DNA from: Chitinophagales bacterium
GTDB lineage: Bacteria; Bacteroidota; Bacteroidia; Chitinophagales; Saprospiraceae
Assembly: GCA_017303475.1 (NCBI GenBank)
Contig: JAFLBO010000021.1
Location: 1-64,000 of the forward strand
Direction: 5' to 3'
Length of the DNA: 64,000 nt
Under the pieces are notes generated by a model. The model was not told where the DNA came from. It did not search any database and saw nothing but the letters and a program-made list of their open reading frames with translations. Positions 18,098-27,440 of this stretch are shown piece by piece. The position numbers and the translations under genes are program-made. Numbering within the stretch: the first letter of the stretch is position 1; each line of letters starts with the position of its first letter.

Positions 18098-20317
18098 ATG
18101 AGAAAACCGATACACCTGCCTTTGGGGAGAGGCTTATGCGTATTGTGGTACCTGAGCTTCGTCTTTCCGACAAGTCCACTTTCTGCGCAAGCCTGTTTCA
18201 CCATCACCAATTGTCCACAAGGGGCGCCAGTCTATTGCGATTCCACCTCCAACGACATCAATTTCTGGAATGCACCTCCATTCACCTTTGCACCCAGCAT
18301 TGGCACTACCGATATGCCTGAAACGGCAGTCCCCGGCATGAGTGTCCGCGCGAAGGGGTGTAATGGTGGAGAATTGACTTCTGTATCCTTTTTACTCTTC
18401 CTTGATCTGGACAATGATGATTTTCTGGAAACGGTGATTAACAGCGAAAACCCGCCACCCCCCGGACGCATCATGGCCAATAACTCCTTTAACCCGGGCT
18501 TTTCCGGTGGAGATACTGTTTGGTTTGATAATCGTGCGCTGCCGGATTCCTTGTTGTACCGGTTTGCACTTGAGGTAAATTATGCCGGTGATACCACTAT
18601 CGGCTGGGTACGCTTTAATACCGATGCTGATCCATATGTTTACCTGCCCGTAGTTTTGCCAGAGGGCAAACATCGGGTTGAATGGACCGCAGAACAAGAT
18701 GGCATTGAGCGTTATTGCGACCGGAATTTTACCGTTAAAGATTGTGCCGCTCCAGTGGTGCATTGCAAGCCTGGATTAGCGGTTTATCTGGATATTTCCC
18801 AATCAGCCACCCTGCATCTGGCAGATGCCTTGCTAAACTTCAGCGATAACCTTACACCAGACACACAAATGGTTCTTGGGCTGCGAAGGGCAGGTACAGG
18901 GCAGGGGATGCCGTATGGCGCCAATGGCCTGCCACAGGATACAGCCATGTTCAATTGTACCATGAACGAAAACCAGTTTATTGAACTTTGGGCACAGGAT
19001 AAATGTGGTAATCTGAGTCATTGTATTCAAGAGGTATTGGTGTATGATACTGCCGGTTTTTGTCCGCTTGGACTGGCATCCACCGTTTGTGCTACTACTT
19101 ACTGGAACAACGAAGTGGTGCAGGATGTAGATTTTCGGTTTAGCTGGCTTGGGCCCAATCAACAGCCGGTTTCCAGCACCCTGCAGAACCTTGGAGGTGG
19201 ATGTACCATATTGAACGATTTCCCGCCAGCAAACCAGTTTTCTTTGTCGGCAAATAAAAACACTGATGTGACCAATGGAATCACCACCTACGATCTGGTA
19301 TTGATTTCCAAACATATTTTGGCCCTGGATCCCTTTACCGATGGCTGGAAATTAATGGCTGCTGATGTCAACCAAAGTCACTCCGTTACCACCTTCGATA
19401 TCCTGGAAATACGCAAGCTCATCCTGGGTTTATCGGATAAATTGCCGGGCAGTACTCCTTCCTGGCGATTCTTTGTTGATACCTGTCATGTTTGGGGAAG
19501 TCCGTTTTTTGGTACCTGCCCCTCGGCCTATGATTTGCCTAAGTTGCCTGTAACCAATTATCCGCCAGATCTTTCCTTTAGAGCGGTGAAAATGGGCGAT
19601 GTCAACGGCTCTGCTTCTTCTGTAGACACTCTTCAATCCGGCCTGAACTCCAGAACCGAACCAATGTATTGGACTACCCCGGAAAAAGCCCTGGCTCCGG
19701 GCGAAGTGTACGATATTCCTTTTTACAGCAGCGAAACCGGACTGATTGACGGTTTTCAATGTTCCTTCCCCTTTGCCTCGTCGGTACAGGTTCTGGAAGT
19801 ATTGCCCACTGCTCATTTGCCAATAGAAACAGAGCATTGGTCTGTTGGAAGGGGTGGTCAGTTGCACCTGAGCTGGTCGGGTCAGGAGCCGGTCTGGGTG
19901 GTGAAGGGTAAACCTGTTTTCTACGTGCGCGTACGCGCTCAGGATCAGGCGCTTGTGTCGGAGAGCCTTGCCGATCTGGCTGCTGCAGGGTTAACTCCTG
20001 AAGTTTATCCGCAGGATCAGGGCATACGCCCGCTCGCCGTAGCGGTGAGAAACACAGCGCCGGATGCCAATCTTTCTCCCTGGCCAAATCCAACCAGCGG
20101 GGGCGTCGTTTGGCCCCTGGAATTATCCGCAACCATGCCGGTCCAACTGGAACTGTTGGATGGTAATGGTCGCATCCAGTGGAATATTACGCAGCAGTTT
20201 TCAGCAGGAATGCATCAATTGGCGTTGCCAGCAGAGGCATTGCCCGGACCGGGCGTATACTGGTGGCGCATCCGAATGGGAGATGAGCTTGTTCACGGCA
20301 AACTGGTTCGGATTTAA
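18098..20317 (+). CDS. T9SS-exported protein with dockerin-type repeat (first of three paralogues)
   Basis: Protein of 739 residues; the ATG at 18098 precedes a signal peptide ending in PLSAQ. The order is: a Cys-rich N-terminal domain (about 32-235, with LLFLDLDNDDFLETV); a module with the signature DNLTPDTQMVLGLRRAGTGQG and IELWAQDKCGNLSHC (about 245-325); a dockerin type I-like duplicated calcium loop (NGITTYDLVLISKHILAL and AADVNQSHSVTTFDILEIRK, about 390-450); a beta-sandwich that may be a degenerate cohesin-like domain (about 525-655); and a T9SS sorting domain (WPNPTSGG... ending LVHGKLVRI). It shares its N-terminal domain with the next gene and the middle modules with both neighbours. 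A structural or matrix role is inference. Confidence 0.85.
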   Translation: MRKPIHLPLGRGLCVLWYLSFVFPTSPLSAQACFTITNCPQGAPVYCDSTSNDINFWNAPPFTFAPSIGTTDMPETAVPGMSVRAKGCNGGELTSVSFLLFLDLDNDDFLETVINSENPPPPGRIMANNSFNPGFSGGDTVWFDNRALPDSLLYRFALEVNYAGDTTIGWVRFNTDADPYVYLPVVLPEGKHRVEWTAEQDGIERYCDRNFTVKDCAAPVVHCKPGLAVYLDISQSATLHLADALLNFSDNLTPDTQMVLGLRRAGTGQGMPYGANGLPQDTAMFNCTMNENQFIELWAQDKCGNLSHCIQEVLVYDTAGFCPLGLASTVCATTYWNNEVVQDVDFRFSWLGPNQQPVSSTLQNLGGGCTILNDFPPANQFSLSANKNTDVTNGITTYDLVLISKHILALDPFTDGWKLMAADVNQSHSVTTFDILEIRKLILGLSDKLPGSTPSWRFFVDTCHVWGSPFFGTCPSAYDLPKLPVTNYPPDLSFRAVKMGDVNGSASSVDTLQSGLNSRTEPMYWTTPEKALAPGEVYDIPFYSSETGLIDGFQCSFPFASSVQVLEVLPTAHLPIETEHWSVGRGGQLHLSWSGQEPVWVVKGKPVFYVRVRAQDQALVSESLADLAAAGLTPEVYPQDQGIRPLAVAVRNTAPDANLSPWPNPTSGGVVWPLELSATMPVQLELLDGNGRIQWNITQQFSAGMHQLALPAEALPGPGVYWWRIRMGDELVHGKLVRI

Positions 20318-20367
20318 CCGAATTGTTTGTTTGATGTAAAAAGCTGACACATTTACGGAGGTTTTGG

Positions 20368-20400
20368 TTTGTTTTTTCGCAAAAAAACCGTATAACTTGC
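20368..20400 (+). promoter_or_regulatory. Candidate Bacteroidota promoter upstream of second dockerin paralogue
   Basis: TTTG at 20368-20371 is followed after 21 nt by TAACTTGC at 20393-20400, one mismatch from the TAnnTTTG -7 consensus. This places a start site about 65-70 nt upstream of the ATG at 20474. Confidence 0.35.
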
Positions 20401-20473
20401 AGCGCTTTCAGGTTGCAGGGTATCCTGCTATTTGAGGAAAACACCAATTATTCACCGTACACCATAATCTCTC

Positions 20474-22243
20474 ATGCAAAAGCTACTACTAACCTTGCTT
20501 GCCTGTCTTATCGGGCTCCAATCTGCACATGCTCAATGTGCCCCCACCATTTTAAATGCCCAAACTTCCATCCAGGGCTGCGATTTAACTCCTAACGATG
20601 CCCAGTTCTGGAATGAAATCTATTGGTGGGACAATGACCTTCAAATTCATGACCTGGTTGAAAAAGGGGTTGAACTGGAACTGACGCTCCGCGACACCTG
20701 CCCCGGTAGTATCCAGGTTCGGTGCTTACTTTTTCTGGATCTGGACGGCAATGGAACTCAGGAAACAGTGGTTGACAGTGACAATTTTCCTGATCCGAAT
20801 ACGGTAAACTTCAACAACGCTTTCAATCCAAACTACTCAGGCGGTACAGCGCGTAGTTTTGATGAACGTCCGGTGCCGGCCAATCAAAAATATCGCTTTG
20901 CCCTGCAATCAAGTGCGGCAGGAGATTCCAGCTATTTCAGGTTGGTATGGTCGCCGGCTGATAATCCAGCCAGTATCGTTTCGCCGGAACTTCCTTATGG
21001 CCAGCATAAAATCCGTTGGGAAATAAGGTATGGCGGCGGCCAGTTGTTGACAAACGAAAAGAGTTTCCAGGTAAAAGACTGTAAAAACCCCACGGTGGTT
21101 TGCCTCAATGGCCTGAGTGTTAATATTATGCCCACGCAGTTGATTACACTCTGGGCTACAGATTTTCTGCAGTACATGGAAGACAATGCGACTCCTGGGA
21201 ACCAGCTCAAAACGGGCATTCGGAAGTCTGGAACAGGTACTGGGTTTCCAGTTGACAATCAGGGCAACCCACTGACCAGCGTAACTTTTGATTGCAATGA
21301 ATTAGGTGAACAATTTGTGGAATTATGGAGCCAGGATGTGGCAGGGAATGCAGATTATTGTCAAACCTACGTATTGGTACAGGATAATTTGAACAATTGC
21401 AACCCAGAGCCCTTTGTCCCAATCGTTTGCGCTACAACTGCTTGTGGTGATGTTCCTGAAGAAATCACATATTTATTTGAGTTCCAGCCTTCTCCTGTTT
21501 TGCCGCCCTTTACATATTTTGATATAGCAGATGGCTGTGGCGGTCTGGATCCGAATTTACCCATCTCTCAAGATGTTGATATAACCATCTCACCTGAGAA
21601 AGATGATAATCCTCTTAATGGTGTAAATTCTTTTGATATGGTCATTTTACAAAACCATATTGATGGTATTGATTTGCTGGACAACCCTTATCAATGGATC
21701 GCAGCGGATGCCAACAAAGACAATGTGTTGGACACCCTGGATATACAGGAATGCAAAAAACTCATCTTGGGTATTTACACGGAACTGCCCAATAATTCAT
21801 CCTGGCGTTTTGTAGACAAAACCTATGTATTCCCAACCCCTGATCCGCTTTCTGCGCCCATTCCGGAAAGTATAGTGGTGAATTCCAGCAACCCGCCTGC
21901 AACTCCGGTGGAATTTGTAGCGGTTAAAATTTGTGATTTGACCTGCGGAAACCTGGTTGGTTTTTATGATCAGGCCCCTGACAATCAACATCTTATTGGA
22001 GATGCTCAACCAAACCCTACCCAAAATGGCGCCGTGATTCCATTGCAGTTGATTGCTAAGGATCAGGTGGTGTTGGACTTGCTGGATATTTCCGGCCGGT
22101 TGCTTTTTCATCAGGAAGTTAACTTGCCGCAGGGTCCTGCAGCGCTGGAAATTCCTGCTTCTACAATGGCTCAGGCGGGCATGTACCTGTGGCGTGTGCG
22201 TGCGGGTGAGGCGGTTAAAACAGGTAAAATTGTAGCGGAGTAG
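20474..22243 (+). CDS. T9SS-exported protein with dockerin-type repeat (second of three paralogues)
   Basis: Protein of 589 residues with signal peptide (MQKLLLTLLACLIGLQSAHAQ). The N-terminal domain (about 22-205) repeats that of the preceding gene, including LLFLDLDGNGTQETVVDSDN. Next comes the shared module DNATPGNQLKTGIRKSGTGTG ... VELWSQDVAGNADYC (about 235-300). A dockerin-type pair of calcium loops follows (DDNPLNGVNSFDMVILQNHI and AADANKDNVLDTLDIQECKK, about 375-435), then a T9SS sorting domain (QPNPTQNGAVIPLQL ... TGKIVAE). Unlike its neighbours it has no domain between dockerin and sorting signal. The last three codons and the stop lie inside a perfect palindrome. Confidence 0.85.
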   Translation: MQKLLLTLLACLIGLQSAHAQCAPTILNAQTSIQGCDLTPNDAQFWNEIYWWDNDLQIHDLVEKGVELELTLRDTCPGSIQVRCLLFLDLDGNGTQETVVDSDNFPDPNTVNFNNAFNPNYSGGTARSFDERPVPANQKYRFALQSSAAGDSSYFRLVWSPADNPASIVSPELPYGQHKIRWEIRYGGGQLLTNEKSFQVKDCKNPTVVCLNGLSVNIMPTQLITLWATDFLQYMEDNATPGNQLKTGIRKSGTGTGFPVDNQGNPLTSVTFDCNELGEQFVELWSQDVAGNADYCQTYVLVQDNLNNCNPEPFVPIVCATTACGDVPEEITYLFEFQPSPVLPPFTYFDIADGCGGLDPNLPISQDVDITISPEKDDNPLNGVNSFDMVILQNHIDGIDLLDNPYQWIAADANKDNVLDTLDIQECKKLILGIYTELPNNSSWRFVDKTYVFPTPDPLSAPIPESIVVNSSNPPATPVEFVAVKICDLTCGNLVGFYDQAPDNQHLIGDAQPNPTQNGAVIPLQLIAKDQVVLDLLDISGRLLFHQEVNLPQGPAALEIPASTMAQAGMYLWRVRAGEAVKTGKIVAE

Positions 22244-22299
22244 CTTATTTAGTGACGGGGTGACTGCCAGTCACCCCGTCACTAAATAAGCTACTCCGC
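22235..22299. repeat. Perfect 31-nt-arm palindrome containing the stop codon of the second paralogue
   Basis: Arms 22235-22265 and 22269-22299 are perfect reverse complements around loop GCC. The left arm contains the last two sense codons and TAG stop (22241-22243). The central 33 nt (22251-22283) are identical to the centre of the palindrome at 25100-25132. A single copy of the cctctccgcctctgcggta word follows at 22301-22319. Confidence 0.88.
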
Positions 22300-22373
22300 G
22301 CCTCTCCGCCTCTGCGGTAAATAATTTCAGGATGTTGTCCACCTTCATTTCAATCCTATAGCCTAACACTACT

Positions 22374-25061
22374 ATGAAAGCATTTTTTATATTCCTAACG
22401 TTGTTATTTGCTATACATGCCAATGCCCAGCGCCCGGAGCCGGTTGCTGGCGCGGAGCGGAATCCGCCGTTGGTAGATCCAGCCCAGCTTCAGCCACCGC
22501 CTCCTCCAATAGATACAATGGCTCCAGTGCTGATTTGTGGTGCTGCACAAGAAGCAGTTGTATCTATTACAGGCAGTATTTCGATATGTTCTGCTGTTCC
22601 ACTTAGTTTCTTAAGTGATAACGTAACGCCGAATCACGCACTTAAAAAGGCCATCCGGAAAGCCGGAACCGGCACTGGTTTTCCACTTGATGTAAACGGC
22701 AATCCAATAACCGAGGTAACCTACAATTGTCAGGAGTTAGGTTTACAGCTGGTGGAAATTTGGGTTATGGATGAAGCCGGGAATGCTAGTTTTTGTACTA
22801 CTGAAGTCAGCGTTTGGGACATTTATGATTATTGTAACCAAAGTTATGATTCTGTATTACTTTGTGTGAAACGCCATTGCGATGATAGTCCAATTCCAGG
22901 TATTCCTTACAGTGCTGATGGAACGGCAAACTTTATTCCAGGTTTTAATTTTTGCCAAGTACCAACGGTAACAGATAGTGCAGGTTGCGGGGTTATATAT
23001 ATTTCTGAAGGAACAACCGTCACTGTAGCTGTTGAAATTGATGATAATCCACGCAATGGCCTTACCACATTAGATTTGTTGCTGATAGCTAAACATGTTA
23101 TGGGGCTTCAGACCTTCACTGACCCATATAGCCTAATTGCTGCGGATGCGAATAAGAGCGGCTCTATCACTTCGTTTGATATCATTGAGTTCCAGAAACT
23201 CATAAAAGGACTATATACAGAATTACCCAACAACACTTCCTGGCGCTTTATTGACGCAGATTTTCAATTTCCCAACCCATTCAATCCGTTCATGACGGCT
23301 TTTCCGGAAGTGGTTACCCTTCATGACTTCGGGGGATTTCCGGATACCCTTCAGTTTTACGGTATAAAAATTGGGGATGTTAACTGCTCTGTCACGTTGG
23401 GCTCTTTGTACGATCCGGATTACCCGGATGTAAACCTGATCATTAAGGATACCCTTCTGCAAGCAGGTCAAGAGTATGAGATGCCGATATATTTGGAAGG
23501 AACTGATCCATGGGCCGGGTATCAGTTTGCCCTGGACTTTGATTCAACAAAATTTCAAGTCACAGGTATTATACCTACCCAATGGACGAATGCAGGAGAC
23601 TGGAGTTTGCTCCCAGGCAGAATGGCCACCAGTTGGTTGTACGTACCTCATCCGGTAGACTTTGGACCCAATCAGCCAATCAGTATCGTTCGTATAAAGG
23701 CTATTCAAACACTTGCGTTGTCTGAGGTCTTGTCATTGTCTGCCACCTCACTACATGCAGAAGCTTACAGTGGAGTGGATGCTGTGCCACATGACCTGGT
23801 GCTTACCTTCCCTCCTCAGTTCAAAGTGCCGGACGTGCCTGTGGCAGATAAAATTATTCCCGGCCCGGATCCAACGCAGTTGGGTGATTTTGCCGCTCCT
23901 GTCGTTACTTGTGTCAACGGATTGAGCGCCAATATTATGCCAACAGGTGTGCTTACCCTGTGGTCTGTTGATTTTCTACAAGCTGTTTCGGACAATGCAA
24001 CGCCAACCTCTGCCATTGAATTAGGCATTCGTAGAGCCGGAAGTGGGTCGGGATTCCCGGAAGATGCGCTCGGGTTGCCAATCTCCAATGTATTATTTAC
24101 CTGTTCCGATTTGGGGACTCAGGGCATTGAATTGTGGGCACGCGACCTGGCCGGCAATATCTCGCAATGTTTAACCCATATACTTATCATGGATAATCTG
24201 GGCAATTGCTATGGTATGAATCAAGACTGGAATTTACAGATTTGTACAAGAACAGAAGCGGCCGATGCAGTTGAGGATGTTCAGTATATCATTATTGGCG
24301 ATAACCCAACCGGGCCGTTTTATGCCAACCAGGTTGAAGGGGCTAGCAATGCGTGCGGATATTTTGACGTAGCCCCGGGCAGCAATATCACAGTCTCCGT
24401 GTTAAAAGACGATAACCCGCTGAATGGCGTAACTACTTATGACATGATCTTGATAGCCAAACATGTAGAAGGGGTTGAACCATTGAATTCTCCTTACAAA
24501 ATCATTGCTGCCGATGTTGACAAAAGCGGGTTTGTTGACTCAACAGACATAACCGAGTTGTATAAACTCATTTTAGGGGTCTATACAGAGTTTCCCAACA
24601 ACACCTCTTGGCGTTTTGTAGCGAAGTATTTTGGATTTCAGGATCCTGCTAATCCATTCCTCACACCTTTCCCGGAGTCTATTATGATTCCTCCATTTAC
24701 AGAATCACCAGATTTTGTAGCTATTAAAGTAGGTGATGTCAATGGCTCAGCAACTCCAAACAGTATCCACCAGGTATCTGAGGAAAGGCATTCCGAACTT
24801 ATTGCACCGTTTATTGGTAATGCATACCCCAACCCAACACCTTCAGGCGTCGTAATTCCAATGGAACTACATGCTAACACCTGGGTAAGCTGTAGTGTGT
24901 ACACAATGCAGGGGCGCCAGGTCTGGATGAATGAATCTGAACTGCCGGTAGGTGTCCATTCCCTTGACATTCCGGCAGAAACTTTTGCACATCCGGGCAT
25001 GTATCTTTGGCGTGTACGTGCCGGGGATACGGTAAAAACAGGTAAAATTGTGGTGAAGTAG
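22374..25061 (+). CDS. T9SS-exported protein with two dockerin-type repeats and a cohesin-like domain (third paralogue)
   Basis: Protein of 895 residues with signal peptide (MKAFFIFLTLLFAIHANAQ) and a proline-rich linker. It contains an internal duplication: module A (DNVTPNHALKKAIRKAGTGTG, about 80-150), dockerin-type loops (DDNPRNGLTTLDLLLIAKHV and AADANKSGSITSFDIIEFQK, about 222-285), then a cohesin-like beta-sandwich (about 345-485; EMPIYLEGTDPWAGYQFALD and FDSTKFQVTGI match cohesin strand patterns). Module A then recurs (about 505-610), with a second dockerin (DDNPLNGVTTYDMILIAKHV, about 675-740) and the T9SS sorting domain (YPNPTPSGVVIPMEL ... TGKIVVK). The coexistence of cohesin-like and dockerin parts suggests self-association, which is inference. 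Functional class is otherwise unknown. Confidence 0.85.
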   Translation: MKAFFIFLTLLFAIHANAQRPEPVAGAERNPPLVDPAQLQPPPPPIDTMAPVLICGAAQEAVVSITGSISICSAVPLSFLSDNVTPNHALKKAIRKAGTGTGFPLDVNGNPITEVTYNCQELGLQLVEIWVMDEAGNASFCTTEVSVWDIYDYCNQSYDSVLLCVKRHCDDSPIPGIPYSADGTANFIPGFNFCQVPTVTDSAGCGVIYISEGTTVTVAVEIDDNPRNGLTTLDLLLIAKHVMGLQTFTDPYSLIAADANKSGSITSFDIIEFQKLIKGLYTELPNNTSWRFIDADFQFPNPFNPFMTAFPEVVTLHDFGGFPDTLQFYGIKIGDVNCSVTLGSLYDPDYPDVNLIIKDTLLQAGQEYEMPIYLEGTDPWAGYQFALDFDSTKFQVTGIIPTQWTNAGDWSLLPGRMATSWLYVPHPVDFGPNQPISIVRIKAIQTLALSEVLSLSATSLHAEAYSGVDAVPHDLVLTFPPQFKVPDVPVADKIIPGPDPTQLGDFAAPVVTCVNGLSANIMPTGVLTLWSVDFLQAVSDNATPTSAIELGIRRAGSGSGFPEDALGLPISNVLFTCSDLGTQGIELWARDLAGNISQCLTHILIMDNLGNCYGMNQDWNLQICTRTEAADAVEDVQYIIIGDNPTGPFYANQVEGASNACGYFDVAPGSNITVSVLKDDNPLNGVTTYDMILIAKHVEGVEPLNSPYKIIAADVDKSGFVDSTDITELYKLILGVYTEFPNNTSWRFVAKYFGFQDPANPFLTPFPESIMIPPFTESPDFVAIKVGDVNGSATPNSIHQVSEERHSELIAPFIGNAYPNPTPSGVVIPMELHANTWVSCSVYTMQGRQVWMNESELPVGVHSLDIPAETFAHPGMYLWRVRAGDTVKTGKIVVK

Positions 25062-25175
25062 TTTTTTTACCGCAGAGGCGGAGAGGCGCTGAGTTTTTTA
25101 GTGACGGGGTGACTGCCAGTCACCCCGTCACTAAAAAACTCAGCGCCTCTCCGCCTCTGCGGTAAAAAAACTACT
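25057..25175. repeat. Perfect 58-nt-arm palindrome containing the stop codon of the third paralogue
   Basis: Arms 25057-25114 and 25118-25175 are perfect reverse complements around loop GCC. The TAG stop (25059-25061) lies inside the left arm. From outside inward each arm reads: gene end, T-run, the taccgcagaggcggagagg word, a short locus-specific spacer, and the same core palindrome found at 22251-22283. It lies 18 nt before the stop of the convergent oxidase gene. Confidence 0.9.
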
Positions 25176-25193
25176 CTGCACCTCCCCAAAAAC

Positions 25194-26654
25194 CTACCCC
25201 AATCCCTTCTCCGGATTCAAAATGCCCAGCGGATCAAAGACTTTTTTGATCTCGCGCATCAGCCTGCGCTCTGTTTCCGAGAACACAATGTCCACATACG
25301 GTCTTTGCACCAACCCAATGCCATGCTCGCCGGAAATGGTGCCGCCCACACTTTTTACAAACTGAAAAATCTCCCGAATGCCTTTGGGTACTTCCTCCTG
25401 CCAGGCTGCTTCAGAAAGGGTTCCACGCAGGATATTAACGTGTAAATTGCCATCGCCGGCATGGCCATAACACACGGATTCAAAACCATATTGAGTGCCC
25501 ACGTCTTTCACTTTTTTGAGCAAGGCTGGTAATTCTGCCCGAGGTACTACTGTATCTTCTTCCTTATAAACAGAATTTTTCTTTACCGCGTGGGCCACAT
25601 TCCTGCGCAGTTTCCAAAGGGCTGTTTTGGTGGCATCGTCGTCGGCAAAAAAGATTTCACCGCATTCAAACTGTTCCAAAACCTGCGAAATGGTTTCGCA
25701 ATCTGCCACCAGGCTGTCCATGTGGAAACCATCTACTTCTATGAGCAAATGCGCACCATCGCTTTCCTGAATGGGCACCGGTGTTTCACCCACATAGCGC
25801 ACCGCCCAATCAATAGCATTTCGTTCCATGAATTCCAGTCCGCTAGGCGTAACGCCAGACTGAAAAATGGCTGCAACAGCGGCACAGGCGCTTTCGGCAG
25901 AACGAAACGGCACCAGCATCAGGAGGTTCCGGGTAGGGTAGGGCTGTAGTTTCAACACTATTTTAGTCACAATCCCCAGGGTGCCCTCGCTGCCCACTAT
26001 GAGTTGTGTGAGGTTGTACCCCGTAGAGTTTTTCAGGGTATTAGCGCCGGTCCAGATGATTTCGCCATCGGGCAACACCACTTCCAGGTTCAGAACGTGG
26101 TCTTTTACCACCCCGTATTTTACTGCTTTGGGGCCGCCGGCATTGGTGCTGATATTCCCTCCGATAAAACTCCAGCCACGGCTGCTTGGATCGGGCGGAT
26201 AAAATAACCCTTTGTCTTTCAGGGTATTTTGCAGGATTTCTGTAATCACGCCAGGTTCTGTCGTTACCTGAAAATTGCGCTCATCAATGTGCAGTATTTG
26301 GTCAAAACGTCGCATGGAAATCACCAGGCCGCCATGGGTAGGCAAAGCTCCGCCGGCCAAACCGGAGCCTCCGCCACGCACCGTAACAGGAATGCGCTCG
26401 CGTGTACACAGGCGCATGATCCTACTGATCTGTTCCGTATTGGCGGGTTCCAGAACACCCTGAGGCAGGAAAACGAGGTCTTCCGTTTCATCATGCCCGT
26501 GTTGCTGAAGTGCATGTTCATCCGTCAGAAGATATGGTTCACTCACTATCTCGCGCAATTCTGCCCAGATTCCCGGTGTGATCATTGGGAGCGTCGTATT
26601 TTTGCCGGAGTTGGACAGCGATTGGCCCTCCGTAAACGTTTCAGGGTGATTCAT
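25194..26654 (-). CDS. FAD-linked oxidase, GlcD / D-lactate dehydrogenase type
   Basis: Cytoplasmic flavoenzyme oxidising a 2-hydroxy acid such as glycolate or D-lactate. The PCMH-type FAD domain shows PVTVRGGGSGLAGGALP (about 91-107), then GGNISTNAGGPKAVKYG and IVGSEGTLGIVTKIVLKL. The C-terminal FAD-oxidase domain has CYGHAGDGNLHVNI (about 395-408) and SGEHGIGLVQRPY. The 486-residue length is normal for GlcD-like proteins. No GlcE/GlcF partners are adjacent, so the substrate is open. The start at 26654 leaves only 21 bp to the divergent gene; an ATG at 26583-26585 (MITPGIWAEL) gives a more family-like N-terminus and room for promoters. Confidence 0.9.
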   Translation of the reverse strand: MNHPETFTEGQSLSNSGKNTTLPMITPGIWAELREIVSEPYLLTDEHALQQHGHDETEDLVFLPQGVLEPANTEQISRIMRLCTRERIPVTVRGGGSGLAGGALPTHGGLVISMRRFDQILHIDERNFQVTTEPGVITEILQNTLKDKGLFYPPDPSSRGWSFIGGNISTNAGGPKAVKYGVVKDHVLNLEVVLPDGEIIWTGANTLKNSTGYNLTQLIVGSEGTLGIVTKIVLKLQPYPTRNLLMLVPFRSAESACAAVAAIFQSGVTPSGLEFMERNAIDWAVRYVGETPVPIQESDGAHLLIEVDGFHMDSLVADCETISQVLEQFECGEIFFADDDATKTALWKLRRNVAHAVKKNSVYKEEDTVVPRAELPALLKKVKDVGTQYGFESVCYGHAGDGNLHVNILRGTLSEAAWQEEVPKGIREIFQFVKSVGGTISGEHGIGLVQRPYVDIVFSETERRLMREIKKVFDPLGILNPEKGLG

Positions 26655-26675
26655 GCTTAGTCTGCCATTAATAAT

Positions 26676-27434
26676 ATGAAAAAGACAATCGTTTTTTGGA
26701 TGGCCATGTTGGCTGGATTATGGGTAAGTGCACAAACAGCCCAACAAGAAAATACCCCCAAAAAGGAAGGCAAAAGTAAAGGGATATTGGCGCATTTTGC
26801 CCTCGGTGGTCACTTGCCTGCCGGCGAATTATCCAAACGTTTTGGCATTAACGGGACTATCGGCGCCGGAACCGAGTTTATTACTTCCAAAAACTGGATG
26901 TTCGGATTGGAAGGCGCTTTTTTATTCGGAAGCAATGTAAAGGAAGACCCCCTGGCTATTTTGCGTACTCCATCCGGAGATATCATTGGCAACGATCGGG
27001 CCATTGCTACCATTCGCCTGCAACAAAGAGGCTTGTATGTTGGCGCATTGGTAGGTAAACTGATCACATTCGACAATTCCCGGGAAGGGCTTCGCTTAAC
27101 TCTGGGCGGCGGCTGGACCCAACATCGTATCAGGATTCTTGATGATGCCCGTACGGCTGCTCAGTTGACAGGAGAATACAAAAAAGGGTACGACAGACTC
27201 TGTGGCGGTCCGGCATTCCAGCAGTTTGTTGGTTGGCAGCATGTAGGATATGGAAAAGACGTGAGTTGGTTGATTGGATTTGAGTTTAATCAGGGAATTA
27301 CCCAAACATTGCGGGATTGGGATTTTACGGAGATGCGCAAACTGGATGGCACGCGGGTTGACCTGCGTTTTGGCATCAGAATGGCTTTCACCTTGCCATT
27401 TTATACTGGTTATGCGGAGGAAATTTATTACTAA
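26676..27434 (+). CDS. Putative outer-membrane beta-barrel protein
   Basis: Protein of 252 residues with a signal peptide (MKKTIVFWMAMLAGLWVSAQ). It then has alternating amphipathic strands with many Gly and aromatic residues (ALGGHLPAGELSKRFGINGT, LTLGGGWTQHRIRI, WLIGFEFNQGITQTL) and a C-terminal strand rich in aromatics (LPFYTGYAEEIYY). This pattern fits a small outer-membrane beta-barrel. The stop is 6 nt before the waaA start, so the two form an operon and it may have an envelope-assembly role; that is inference from position only. Confidence 0.7.
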   Translation: MKKTIVFWMAMLAGLWVSAQTAQQENTPKKEGKSKGILAHFALGGHLPAGELSKRFGINGTIGAGTEFITSKNWMFGLEGAFLFGSNVKEDPLAILRTPSGDIIGNDRAIATIRLQQRGLYVGALVGKLITFDNSREGLRLTLGGGWTQHRIRILDDARTAAQLTGEYKKGYDRLCGGPAFQQFVGWQHVGYGKDVSWLIGFEFNQGITQTLRDWDFTEMRKLDGTRVDLRFGIRMAFTLPFYTGYAEEIYY

Positions 27435-27440
27435 AATTCC

